A DNA stretch of 56,155 nt from Acidimicrobiaceae bacterium (GTDB lineage Bacteria; Actinomycetota; Acidimicrobiia; Acidimicrobiales; Aldehydirespiratoraceae): contig JAPPMP010000005.1 of assembly GCA_028819005.1 (NCBI GenBank), positions 137,147-193,301 of the forward strand, given 5' to 3'. A program made the position numbers and the translations under genes. Under the pieces are notes generated by a model. That model was not told the origin of the DNA, did no database searches, and worked only from the letters and a program-made list of their open reading frames with translations. Shown one piece after another: positions 16,516-24,130 of this stretch (its first letter is position 1; each line of letters begins with the position of its first letter).

Positions 16516-18332
16516 AGGTCCTTGCTCGGGTGGCCTGCGGTTGTGCCCGCTTGAGCGAGGTTGCAGGCGTTGTTGATCAATCCGAGGTGCGAGTATGCCT
16601 GAGGGTGGTTGCCGAGGCCCTGTCGCGTAATCGGGTCGACTTCTTCGGGGATCAACCCGGTAGGACCGGCTAGGGCGATGTATGACTCGAATAGGGCTCG
16701 CGCTTCGTCGAGATCGCCGATAGCGATCTTGGCGTCAATGAGCCAACTGGTCATGAGGTTGAAGCCGCCTTCGGCGCCTGAGATCCCGTCCTCGTGTTTG
16801 TAGCGGTACAAGGTTTCGTTGTGACGCAGCGATTTTTCGACCGCGGCAACCGTTGCCGCGAACCGGGGATCGTCGGGCTCGATCAGTCCGAAGAGGCCGA
16901 TTGCCAGGACCGAAGCGTCGAGGTCCGTGCCGTCGTAGGCGGTGGTGAAGGCGCCGACCTGGTCGTTCCAGCCGTTCGCCAAGACGTCATCGCGGATCCG
17001 CTCGCGCAGCTCGATCCAATGCGCCCGGCCGCCGTCTCCAACGTGAGCGCCGGTGGCGACGGCTCTGTCAACTGTCAACCAGCACATCACCTTCGAGTGG
17101 GTGTGGTGCCGCGGGGCGGAACGGATCTCCCACATCCCTTGATCGGGTTCCATCCATCGTTGCCCGACTGCTTCGACGAGGTCCTCGAGCAGCTGCCAGT
17201 ATTTGATCGGGAGCGCCCCGTCGGCACTGACGACCTGATGGATCAACTCGGCCACAGATCCGAAGACGTCAAGCTGCAGTTGGCGGCACGCGGCGTTGCC
17301 GGCCCGCACCGGACGCGAATCCGCATAGCCCGCGAGTTCCTCGATCGTCTCCTCGGGTGGCAGAGCCTGACCCTCCACCGTGTAGAGCGGTGACAGCTGA
17401 TCGGGGTTCACGTCGTTGGTTGCGATTACTGCCAGGAGCCAGTCGAGCAGGTCGAGGGCCTCGCTGGTTGAACCCAGTCTGGTGAGGGCGCCGGCCGACA
17501 TCGCTGCGTCTCGGATCCAACAGTAGCGATAGTCCCAGTTGCGGACTCCGCCGATGAACTCTGGAAGGCTTGTAGTTGCCGCTGCGAGAATCGCCCCAGT
17601 GGGTCCGTAGCAGAGGGCTTTCAAGGTGAGAGCCGAGCGGAGCACCGATTCGGGTTCGACGTCGGGAATCTGAAGCCGCCCGCCCCAGTCGCTCCAGTAG
17701 CGCGCTGTCTGCTCGCGGCGCTCGAGTTCTGGTGGTCGAATTGCGCCCGGCGATGTCGCGCCGTAGAGCATCTCAAGAGTGACCGGACCCTGGTCGAGGT
17801 CGATCTCGGCCGCAGCGGTCTGATGCACTCCGTGGTCTTCGATAGACCAATCCACACCGGCTGATTCGAGGACCAGCAGATCCGCCGCGTCGGCCACTTC
17901 CAGTCCTCCGTCTCGGATCTTGATCTGCGTCTGCAGGCGTCCGAAGTCGAGTCTGGGAGCGAACACTACGCGAGCCTGCCCGGTGCCTTCGATGTGGCGG
18001 ATCAGTCGGGTTCTCCCGGCCGTCTCGTGGGGTTGGCCGTCGGAGCAGTCGAGGTAATCGGTCACGCACAGTGTTGGCCAGGAGGTCTGCAGGACCAGAG
18101 TGTTGCCGACGTAAGCCTGGGTGGGCCGGGTGCCGGCGCTGTCGCCCAGGGGTTCAATTGAGAAACGGCCGGCTTCGGGGCAGTCGAGCAACTCCGCGAA
18201 TATGGCAGGTGAGTCGATTCGGGGGACGCACAGCCAGGTGATTCGGGCGTTCGGTGTGACCAGAGCGGCACTGCGTTGATCGCTCAGCACGGAATGGTCT
18301 TCGATTGGCACAGTGTGGCTCTCGATGGGCAC
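16512..18332 (-). CDS. Glycoside hydrolase family 15, trehalase-like
   Basis: About 606 residues from the suggested GTG at 18332. Conserved GH15 segments: HSVLSDQRSAALVTPNARI and WLCVPRIDSPAIFAELLD at the N-terminal beta domain, FIGGVRNWDYRYCWIRDA in the catalytic (alpha/alpha)6 barrel, QLDVFGSVAELIHQ, and GNHPQAYSHLGLINNA near the C-terminus. Actinobacterial proteins of this form cleave trehalose; glucoamylase activity is the alternative. The frame is open to a GTG at 18440, which would overlap the divergent rhomboid gene start. I prefer the start shortly before the conserved IEDHSVLSD block. N-terminal VPIESH/VPIEDH is a small duplication. Confidence 0.87.
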   Translation of the reverse strand: MPIESHTVPIEDHSVLSDQRSAALVTPNARITWLCVPRIDSPAIFAELLDCPEAGRFSIEPLGDSAGTRPTQAYVGNTLVLQTSWPTLCVTDYLDCSDGQPHETAGRTRLIRHIEGTGQARVVFAPRLDFGRLQTQIKIRDGGLEVADAADLLVLESAGVDWSIEDHGVHQTAAAEIDLDQGPVTLEMLYGATSPGAIRPPELERREQTARYWSDWGGRLQIPDVEPESVLRSALTLKALCYGPTGAILAAATTSLPEFIGGVRNWDYRYCWIRDAAMSAGALTRLGSTSEALDLLDWLLAVIATNDVNPDQLSPLYTVEGQALPPEETIEELAGYADSRPVRAGNAACRQLQLDVFGSVAELIHQVVSADGALPIKYWQLLEDLVEAVGQRWMEPDQGMWEIRSAPRHHTHSKVMCWLTVDRAVATGAHVGDGGRAHWIELRERIRDDVLANGWNDQVGAFTTAYDGTDLDASVLAIGLFGLIEPDDPRFAATVAAVEKSLRHNETLYRYKHEDGISGAEGGFNLMTSWLIDAKIAIGDLDEARALFESYIALAGPTGLIPEEVDPITRQGLGNHPQAYSHLGLINNACNLAQAGTTAGHPSKDL

Positions 18333-18432
18333 GACACCGGACTCTTCGAGCCGTTCGACCGGCCGTTCACGCGAGCGGTTCACGGTCCCTGAAGCTATCG
18401 CTGTCGGGGTTGGCAACGGTAGCTTCGTGTGT

Positions 18433-19251
18433 GTGACCACACAGTCGGACTCTTCAGCGGTCGTCAGTTGCTATCGACACCGAGATCGCCGGGCGGGGGT
18501 CATCTGTCAGAGATGCGACCGCCCGATCTGTGCTGATTGCATGAATACGGCCTCGGTCGGCTTCCATTGCCCGGAGTGTGTGGCGACAAAAAGCCAGCGA
18601 GTGGTGACGGGTCCGCTGGTGTTCTCGCCGGTGCTGACCACCGTTCTGGTCGCGTTCAACGTGGCGATCTGGTTTGCTTCAACGGTTCAAGGCACGAATT
18701 TCTTTGCGGATTATGCCCTCTGGGGACCGCTCGTGGCCGACGGGGAGTGGTACCGGATCGTGACGTCGGGGTTTCTCCACGACGGCGTCTTCCATCTCGG
18801 TTTCAACTGTTTTGCGCTGTGGATCATGGGCAAGTCGCTGGAGCAGTTCTTGGGCAGGCCGCGATTTGCGGCGTTGTACTTCGTGTCGCTTCTCGGCGGG
18901 TCTGCAGGCGTTCTGTTGCTGGAACCGAGTGCGGTCGCCGTGGGGGCTTCGGGTGGCATCTTCGGACTCTTCGGAGCTATGGCGATGGTCCAACGATCAG
19001 TCGGAATCAGCGTTTGGGCGACTGGTTTGGGGCCGATTCTGGCGCTGAATCTGTTTCTTACCTTCGCCGTGTCGAGGATTTCGGTCGGCGGCCATGTCGG
19101 CGGTCTGATCGCCGGGGGAGTGGTCGGTTTGATCTATGTCTCGTCGAAGCGTGCCAACACCCCCAATTCGGTGGCTGTCGGTGCTGCGGCTGCGCTTGGA
19201 GCTCTGCTTGTGGTGCTCAGCCTGCAATTGGCTGCCAACCCTTTGATGTAA
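18433..19251 (+). CDS. Rhomboid intramembrane serine protease with N-terminal zinc-binding domain
   Basis: 272 residues from GTG 18433. The N-terminus has a B-box-like Cys/His cluster (CYRHRDRRAGVICQRC, then CADC and CPEC) that should bind zinc in the cytoplasm. Six membrane spans follow. The rhomboid dyad is clear: GASGGIFGLFG with nucleophile Ser about 173 and GGHVGGLIAG with His about 221; FLHDGVFHLGFNCFALW carries the conserved Asn near 125. Cleaves membrane proteins within the bilayer; substrates unknown. The frame extends upstream to 18313 over the divergent GH15 start, so the later GTG is preferred. Confidence 0.9.
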   Translation: MTTQSDSSAVVSCYRHRDRRAGVICQRCDRPICADCMNTASVGFHCPECVATKSQRVVTGPLVFSPVLTTVLVAFNVAIWFASTVQGTNFFADYALWGPLVADGEWYRIVTSGFLHDGVFHLGFNCFALWIMGKSLEQFLGRPRFAALYFVSLLGGSAGVLLLEPSAVAVGASGGIFGLFGAMAMVQRSVGISVWATGLGPILALNLFLTFAVSRISVGGHVGGLIAGGVVGLIYVSSKRANTPNSVAVGAAAALGALLVVLSLQLAANPLM

Positions 19252-19253
19252 CT

Positions 19254-19466
19254 GCTTTAGAGCGAGCGCAAATAGGCAGGCCTTCGAGTTCTACACCGCG
19301 CCAACGTGGGCGCGGTCAGCTTTAGAGCGAGCGCGAATAGGCAGGCCTTCGAGTTGCAGTCCGTTGTTCCCCGCTCTTGGTTCGCTTCGCTCACCGGGCC
19401 GCTCGGGCCACGGCCCCGCAAACCAAGCCGTTCGCACACGGAAATCCTCTGCCAATTTGCGGGGCC
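19254..19466. repeat. Intergenic repeats and inverted repeats after the rhomboid gene
   Basis: Two 37-bp direct repeats (19254-19290 and 19319-19355, one mismatch) begin gctttagagcgagcgc and end ggccttcgagtt. Between them is a hairpin with 8-bp arms (19295-19302 and 19309-19316). Next comes a GC-rich segment (19371-19412) related to the 27.0 kb repeats (gctcaccggccgctcgggc core), then an 11-bp inverted repeat (ggccccgcaaa at 19412-19422, tttgcggggcc at 19456-19466). No coding frame is credible here; it may act as terminator for the two converging genes. Confidence 0.75.
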
Positions 19467-19468
19467 TC

Positions 19469-19900
19469 TTAGAAGCGGGCTTGGAGCAGTTGCAGGTTTC
19501 GGCGCCAGACTCGGCGGAGTATCGGACTGCCGATCCAACTGCCGATTTGTCCGCCGAGCCACCAAGGGAAATGAAGGGTTTCGGCCCACACGAAGCGGGT
19601 CGTGTCATCGCCGGTTGCATCGATGGTGAATCGTCCCTCGCCGGTGACTAGCCCCACGTGGCGTACCCCGATGGCCTCTTGGTCGGTCCACTCGGTGATT
19701 TCCATGCGGTCGGTCAGCCGGATCGGGCCGATCTTTGTCAAGCAGTCGAAGGTGGTGCCGAAACCCTGGCGTTGGTCGGAGGTGAAGACGATGGACTCCG
19801 CATCGTGCATCCACTCCACATGTGAGGCGATGTCGCAGATGTCCTCCCACACCTCTTCAACCCCCGCTGCGAGTTCTGTCTCCACCCTGATGTGTGCCAC
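19469..19900 (-). CDS. SRPBCC / polyketide cyclase-like START-fold protein
   Basis: 143 residues from GTG 19900: HIRVETELAAGVEEVWEDIC, then DIASHVEWMHDAESIVFTSD and GFGTTFDCLTKIGPIRLTDR, the pattern of the SRPBCC ligand-binding fold, with a C-terminal helix WRRNLQLLQARF. Such proteins bind hydrophobic ligands or have cyclase/aromatase-like roles; here no ligand can be assigned. The frame continues upstream to 20053 into the neighbouring vapC gene, but the conserved fold begins at the GTG. Confidence 0.8.
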   Translation of the reverse strand: MAHIRVETELAAGVEEVWEDICDIASHVEWMHDAESIVFTSDQRQGFGTTFDCLTKIGPIRLTDRMEITEWTDQEAIGVRHVGLVTGEGRFTIDATGDDTTRFVWAETLHFPWWLGGQIGSWIGSPILRRVWRRNLQLLQARF

Positions 19901-19937
19901 ACTCCAAGCGTAGTCGGAGCGCGTATTCCCAGCCTGC

Positions 19938-20378
19938 CTAGAATGTGGGGAGAGGATCTCGGGTGGGGAGTTGGGGGAACATTGAGAAGTCCCGATCTCG
20001 GGTGAGCAGCGCTTCAACGCCGTGAGCAACACAAATCGCTGCAACACGGGCATCGTGGACGATTCCGCCGATGATCCTCGGACGATCTACGAACTGTCGC
20101 AATATGTCCAGGAATTCTGCCGTTTCTCCGATCAGGCGATTCGAAGGAGAGCCAGTCCAGGCCAGTAGCTGGCGCCAGGCTTGTTGTGGCGTGCTTGCGT
20201 CGTCGTTCCAGATGCGGCGATTCGTCGTGACGCTGAGGAACTCGTAACAACACGGCCATGGGATTGCCCAAGATCGGTCTCCTTCGGCGAGAGTTTTTAG
20301 CAACTGGTATGCGGCGTCGCCGTGGCGGGACTCATGGCGGTGCGCATAGACCAAGATGTTGGTATCGACAGCGATCAT
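19938..20378 (-). CDS. VapC-like PIN-domain toxin
   Basis: 146 residues. PIN-domain RNase: MIAVDTNILVYAHR (first acidic residue), CYEFLSV (Glu), HDARVAAICVAHGVEALLT and RDRDFSMFP (further acidic residues) form the four-residue Mg2+ site. As the toxin of a VapBC pair it would cleave tRNA or rRNA when freed from antitoxin. The ATG (20378) overlaps the antitoxin stop by 4 bp, the usual translational coupling; the frame is open to 20423 but that part lies in the antitoxin gene. Confidence 0.9.
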   Translation of the reverse strand: MIAVDTNILVYAHRHESRHGDAAYQLLKTLAEGDRSWAIPWPCCYEFLSVTTNRRIWNDDASTPQQAWRQLLAWTGSPSNRLIGETAEFLDILRQFVDRPRIIGGIVHDARVAAICVAHGVEALLTRDRDFSMFPQLPTRDPLPTF

Positions 20379-20620
20379 GAGGGACCGTCGCCGCCATAAA
20401 TCAACTCGCGCAGCTCCGGCCATGAAAGCTGTTCCAGGGGGTCTTGGACATCCCGGTTTCCGGCGCGCAGATCAGGAAGAACGTACGGTGCTGGTTCTGG
20501 CTCAGAGAGGACCCGACGCAGTCCGTCTTCCACGACAGCCCGGAGTGGGCGACCGGTCGATTTGGCGAGGCGTTTTGCGCGCTCAAGCAGTTCGTCGTGT
20601 ATGTCGAGTGTCGTCTTCAT
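20375..20620 (-). CDS. VapB-like antitoxin (ribbon-helix-helix type)
   Basis: 81 residues from ATG 20620: MKTTLDIHDELLERAKRLAK is a ribbon-helix-helix DNA-binding N-terminus, followed by STGRPLRAVVEDGLRRVL, and a tail (PYVLPDLRAGN, LSWPELRELIYGGD) that would wrap the toxin. A GGGAAG ribosome site lies just before the ATG. Short AT-rich direct repeats (atatgggca, atatgggaa on the minus strand, 20620-20645) between promoter and start are a candidate autoregulation operator. Confidence 0.88.
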   Translation of the reverse strand: MKTTLDIHDELLERAKRLAKSTGRPLRAVVEDGLRRVLSEPEPAPYVLPDLRAGNRDVQDPLEQLSWPELRELIYGGDGPS

Positions 20621-20660
20621 CTTCCCATATTGCCCATATTTTTCTATATGGCTAAGCAAT

Positions 20661-20689
20661 ATTATACTATAGAGCCGGTCGGGTGACAG
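20661..20689 (-). promoter_or_regulatory. Promoter of the vapBC operon
   Basis: On the minus strand: CTGTCA (20684-20689; 4 of 6 to the -35 consensus), a 17-bp spacer and a perfect TATAAT (20661-20666). The surrounding 50 bp are strikingly AT-rich for this genome. The transcript would begin about 20655 and run through the atatggg repeats into vapB. Confidence 0.75.
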
Positions 20690-20706
20690 TTGCGTAGGAT
20701 CAAGTC

Positions 20707-21867
20707 GTGCCCGCGTCAGAGATCTACCTGGATCACGCAGCCAGCACGATGGTCCGTGCTGAGGCGCAGGCCGCCTGGCTCGCGGCTGTGGAAGCCCACC
20801 ACGCGAATCCGACGGGAGCCCACAAAGCGGCTCGTGACGCCCGCCGCGCACTCGACGATGCCCGCGATCTGATCGCCTCGCTGATCGGGCGCGCCCCCGC
20901 GGAGGTGGTGTTCACGAGCGGCGGCTCGGAAGCCGACAACCTGGCCGTGCGCGGAGTTCTGGCAGCTCGTGGAGGTACGGCTGTCTGCTCGGCGGGGGAG
21001 CATCATGCCGTCCTTGAACCTGTCGAGCACGCCGGCGGGGTGACTGTGGGTCTCGACTCGACGGGACGTGTCACACCGGAGGCTCTTGCCGCCACGCTCA
21101 CAGCGACCGACGACGTGAGCGTCGTCTCGATCATCGCGGTCAACAATGAGACCGGAGCCATAAATGATCTACCGGCGCTGGCGCAGGTCGTTCGGGAGCA
21201 CGCCCCAGGTGCGCTCTTCCATACCGACGCAGTGCAGGCTCTTTCCTGGATAGACCTTGCCGCCGCGGTCGCAGACGTCGACATGGTGTCTATTACGGGG
21301 CACAAGGTGGGCGGTCCCATCGGTACCGGCGTGCTGTTCGTCCGCACCGGGATCGAACTCGAGGCTCAGATTCTGGGCGGCGGACAGGAACGCGGCCGCC
21401 GTGCCGGCACCCCCGATGTTGCCGGCGCGGCGGCTTTCGCGGCTGCCGTCGAGGCCACCGTGCAGCGGCGCCACAGCGAGGTCGTGCGTCTTCGCGAGCT
21501 GCGCGAGCGGTTGGTCGACGGCCTCATTGACCGGCTCGGTCCTGTGGTGGTACCGACCCTGCTCGGCAGGGGTCACGACTCCGAGGTTGCGGCTGGTATC
21601 GCCCATCTTTGTCTGGACGGGGTTGAGGCCGAAGCGCTGCTGTTCCTCCTTGATGCACAGGGACTGCGTGCTTCGGCGGCGTCGAGTTGTTCGAGCGGCG
21701 CCCAGGACCCCTCCCATGTGCTCGCGGCCATGGGAGTGCCACGCGAGCTTGCTGTCGGATCGCTGCGTTTGTCGCTGGGTCATTCGTCGACGCCGGGTGA
21801 CATTTCCGCCGCGCTGGAGATTATCCCTCCTGCGGTCGAACGCTTGCTCAGCCACGGTGGTGGCTAG
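20707..21867 (+). CDS. Cysteine desulfurase (NifS/IscS family)
   Basis: PLP enzyme of 386 residues that takes sulfur from cysteine as a persulfide. YLDHAASTMV near the N-terminus, TSGGSEADN, NNETGAINDL, HTDAVQA, the PLP lysine in SITGHKVGG (K200) and the persulfide-forming Cys in ASSCSSGAQDPSHV (C328) are all present. The GTG start at 20707 is the first codon of the frame. mnmA follows after 19 bp, so its sulfur probably goes to tRNA thiolation, and perhaps also to Fe-S assembly. Confidence 0.93.
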   Translation: MPASEIYLDHAASTMVRAEAQAAWLAAVEAHHANPTGAHKAARDARRALDDARDLIASLIGRAPAEVVFTSGGSEADNLAVRGVLAARGGTAVCSAGEHHAVLEPVEHAGGVTVGLDSTGRVTPEALAATLTATDDVSVVSIIAVNNETGAINDLPALAQVVREHAPGALFHTDAVQALSWIDLAAAVADVDMVSITGHKVGGPIGTGVLFVRTGIELEAQILGGGQERGRRAGTPDVAGAAAFAAAVEATVQRRHSEVVRLRELRERLVDGLIDRLGPVVVPTLLGRGHDSEVAAGIAHLCLDGVEAEALLFLLDAQGLRASAASSCSSGAQDPSHVLAAMGVPRELAVGSLRLSLGHSSTPGDISAALEIIPPAVERLLSHGGG

Positions 21868-21886
21868 AGGCCCTACGCTGGCTTCT

Positions 21887-22972
21887 ATGTCGATTGGCTC
21901 AGCTTCGGCCCCGATTCATGGGGGACCTGTCATGGTTGCCATGTCGGGCGGGGTCGACTCGTCGGTGGCGGCGGCCCTGCTGTTGGAGGCCGGCTACGAG
22001 GTGGTCGGCGTCACCATGAAATTGTGGGGCGGGCCGAGTGACACGGGTTGTTGCGCGGTCTCTGATGTTGATGACGCTCGCCGCGTCGCCGACCGGCTCG
22101 GTGTCGAGCACCATGTCTTCAATTTCGGAGACGACTTTGAACGCGACGTGGTCGGCCCGTATGTGGCGGATCACGCGGCGGGTCGCACCCCGAATCCGTG
22201 CATTGAGTGCAATCGTCACCTGAAGTTCGATCGTCTGCTGCGCCGTGCCGACGCGCTCGGCTTCTCGACGATCGCCACCGGCCACCATGCACGTGTTGTC
22301 GCAACTGCGGATGGGCTGCGAATCGGACGAGGTGCCGACACTGCCAAGGATCAGTCCTACGTGCTGCACATGCTCGATGAAGCCGTGCTGAGTCGCCTGC
22401 TGCTTCCGCTCGGACAAATGACCAAGGCCGAGGTGCGCAGGATCGCCGCCGAGCTCGGTCTGCGCACCGCGGCGAAGCCTGAGAGTCAGGACGTCTGTTT
22501 CATCACCAATCAGCACGGCCGGGAGGCGTTCCTCGGGGATCGGATCGGATTGAAGCCGGGGGTTGTGATTGATCGCCAGGGGGTCACGGTCGGCCGGGTG
22601 GATTCGGTCGAGTTGGTGACGGTCGGCCAGCGCAAGGGCCTGGGTCTCGCCGGAGGCGCCGATCCGCATTACGTGATCGACGTGGACCCGGAGTCGTCGA
22701 CGGTCACCGTGGGAACAGATGAGGACCGGCTGGTTGAGGTGACCCCGCTCGAATCGTGGGTGTGGACCGGTGAAGCAGTAGCCGGCGAGGTGGAGTTGCA
22801 GTGCTCGGCTCACGGCAAGCCCGCTCGTGGCGAAGTCGTCGACGGGTTCGTGAGGTGGCGTGGCGGGCACCGGCGGATCGCCACCGGTCAGAGCGTCGTC
22901 GCCTACCGCGGCGACTTGGTGATCGGCGGAGGCATCGCCGCCCGTGACGCTTACGCGGCCTTGCCTCGGTAA
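21887..22972 (+). CDS. mnmA: tRNA-specific 2-thiouridylase MnmA
   Basis: 361 residues. ATP-dependent 2-thiolation of wobble uridine in Lys, Glu and Gln tRNAs. The PP-loop AMSGGVDSSVAAALLLEAGY is near the N-terminus; NPCIECNRHLKFD carries one catalytic Cys, and ESQDVCFI the second. ATGHHAR and KDQSYVLHML are further hallmarks. A C-terminal beta domain follows. The frame is open to 21257, but the ATG at 21887, 19 bp after the desulfurase stop, is chosen. The last 22 bp overlap the convergent integrase remnant. Confidence 0.94.
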   Translation: MSIGSASAPIHGGPVMVAMSGGVDSSVAAALLLEAGYEVVGVTMKLWGGPSDTGCCAVSDVDDARRVADRLGVEHHVFNFGDDFERDVVGPYVADHAAGRTPNPCIECNRHLKFDRLLRRADALGFSTIATGHHARVVATADGLRIGRGADTAKDQSYVLHMLDEAVLSRLLLPLGQMTKAEVRRIAAELGLRTAAKPESQDVCFITNQHGREAFLGDRIGLKPGVVIDRQGVTVGRVDSVELVTVGQRKGLGLAGGADPHYVIDVDPESSTVTVGTDEDRLVEVTPLESWVWTGEAVAGEVELQCSAHGKPARGEVVDGFVRWRGGHRRIATGQSVVAYRGDLVIGGGIAARDAYAALPR

Positions 22973-23307
22973 TGCTGGGTTTTGAGGTATTGTCCCGCGG
23001 GCGTGTCCGACGCTGAGAGGTGTTCGGTGTAGCGGACGGCGGTTGCGGGGGATTTCCAGCGTCCTGCTTGCATCAGGCCGGGCATGGGCACACCGGCGGC
23101 TGCCAGGTCTTGGGCTATGCCCAAACGGGGTGAATGGCTGGTGATGTTGGCGGGGTCGAGTCCGGCAGCTTCTGCTGCTGCTCTTATGCGGCGAGCGAGG
23201 GTGCTGGGCGACATGTCGAAGATCCGGTCGCGGGGGTTGGCGTTGATCGGCTTGATGCGGTCGATTGCCTGTGCTGTGAAACGATGGTCAAGAGTGCTTG
23301 GAGGCCG
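22951..23307 (-). pseudogene. C-terminal fragment of a tyrosine recombinase/integrase
   Basis: The last 87 residues from an ATG (23214) show SHSPRLGIAQDLAAAGVPMP, then MQAGRWKSPATAVRYTEHLS: the HxxR box, the W/H position (GRW) and the nucleophile Tyr of tyrosine recombinases. Matching sequence continues upstream in frame (AIDRIKPINANPRDRIFDM) to an in-frame TAG at 23308-23310. The N-terminal arm-binding and most of the catalytic domain, including the first Arg, are absent. It is therefore a relic of an integrated element at the 3' end of mnmA. Confidence 0.75.
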
Positions 23308-23318
23308 CTACAAGACAA

Positions 23319-23438
23319 GCGGACTGGGTGGGTCGTGTGAAGTTCGTCGCCGCGCTCAGTCGCTCTTTTGACTAATGCCCAGAGTCGTGAATTGGGGTTG
23401 TCGCCGTCGACGATGAAAGGACCCGCTTCGATGATCAG
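23319..23438 (-). pseudogene. PIN-domain toxin remnant
   Basis: An uninterrupted minus-strand frame reads LIIEAGPFIVDGDNP then SRLWALVKRATERGDELHT. This resembles the N-terminus of PIN toxins (DAGALIAL...RLWALVKAA...RGD), but there is no ATG or GTG at the start (CTG at 23436-23438) and no C-terminal acidic cluster. Interpreted as a decayed third PIN toxin, next to the integrase relic. Recognition rests on one short block, so it is tentative. Confidence 0.4.
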
Positions 23439-23489
23439 CGGTCTACCCCTTGACGGTCGAGAACCGTGTCGGCCCGTTCGGAAGCCCTC

Positions 23490-23885
23490 TCAGTCGTTCT
23501 GCAGTTCGGGGAAGTAGCTCGCGTAGAAGCCGCGGTCTCGTGTCAGGAAGGTTTCCGCAGCGGTCATCGCGTGTGCGCCGATCAGGAAGTCGGTGATGAT
23601 TCGCTCTCGCGGCCCGCCGGTTCGGCGGTAGCGCTCCCAGCGCAGCCCTGCTTCGTAGGCGATTGCGGTGGTGATCGTCGAAGGTGACACATTGATCTGT
23701 CGCAACGCCCTGTCCAACCCGGCCCGGTCATCGAACGCCGGCACGAGTTCGGCATACACGATGTCGCAGATGATGACGGCGCCTGCGTCGTAGGCGCTGC
23801 GCAGACGCTCCAGTGACTCCGAACCGTGCCGCTCATCGGCCCCGAATACGTCCAGCAGGACGTTCGTGTCGACAGCGGTGATCAT
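23490..23885 (-). CDS. VapC-like PIN-domain toxin, second module
   Basis: 131 residues: MITAVDTNVLLDVFGADE, VYAELVPAF, ITDFLIGAHAMTAAETFLT and RDRGFYASYFPEL supply the PIN acidic residues. Predicted RNase toxin. The ATG at 23885 overlaps the AbrB-type antitoxin stop by 4 bp. It differs from the first VapC in length and sequence, so the two modules were probably acquired separately rather than duplicated. Confidence 0.9.
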   Translation of the reverse strand: MITAVDTNVLLDVFGADERHGSESLERLRSAYDAGAVIICDIVYAELVPAFDDRAGLDRALRQINVSPSTITTAIAYEAGLRWERYRRTGGPRERIITDFLIGAHAMTAAETFLTRDRGFYASYFPELQND

Positions 23886-24097
23886 CGACCGCGGATCTCT
23901 TCGACATAGTCGTCGGTGTTCACGGTGCGGCTCAGTATGCCGTAGACGCCCTCAACGGGATGAGCCACGGAAGAGCGCTTTTGGATGAGCAGGCCCTCTT
24001 TGGTGGGAGTGATCTCAACCTCAATATCGTGGTTCAGGCCGAAGCGGTCCCGCAGTCGCTTTGGGATCGTGATCTGGCCCCGTTCGGAGATGCGCAT
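23882..24097 (-). CDS. AbrB/MazE-type antitoxin
   Basis: 71 residues: MRISERGQITIPKRLRDRFGL is the swapped-hairpin AbrB DNA-binding start, followed by DIEVEITPTKEGLLIQKRS and an acidic tail that should bind the PIN toxin. First gene of its operon; the 33 bp upstream, before the permease stop, are AT-rich (tatcttagc, gtatgaattac) and probably hold the promoter/operator. Confidence 0.88.
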   Translation of the reverse strand: MRISERGQITIPKRLRDRFGLNHDIEVEITPTKEGLLIQKRSSVAHPVEGVYGILSRTVNTDDYVEEIRGR

Positions 24098-24130
24098 GGT
24101 TTTTCCAGTATGAATTACGGACTTTGATTT

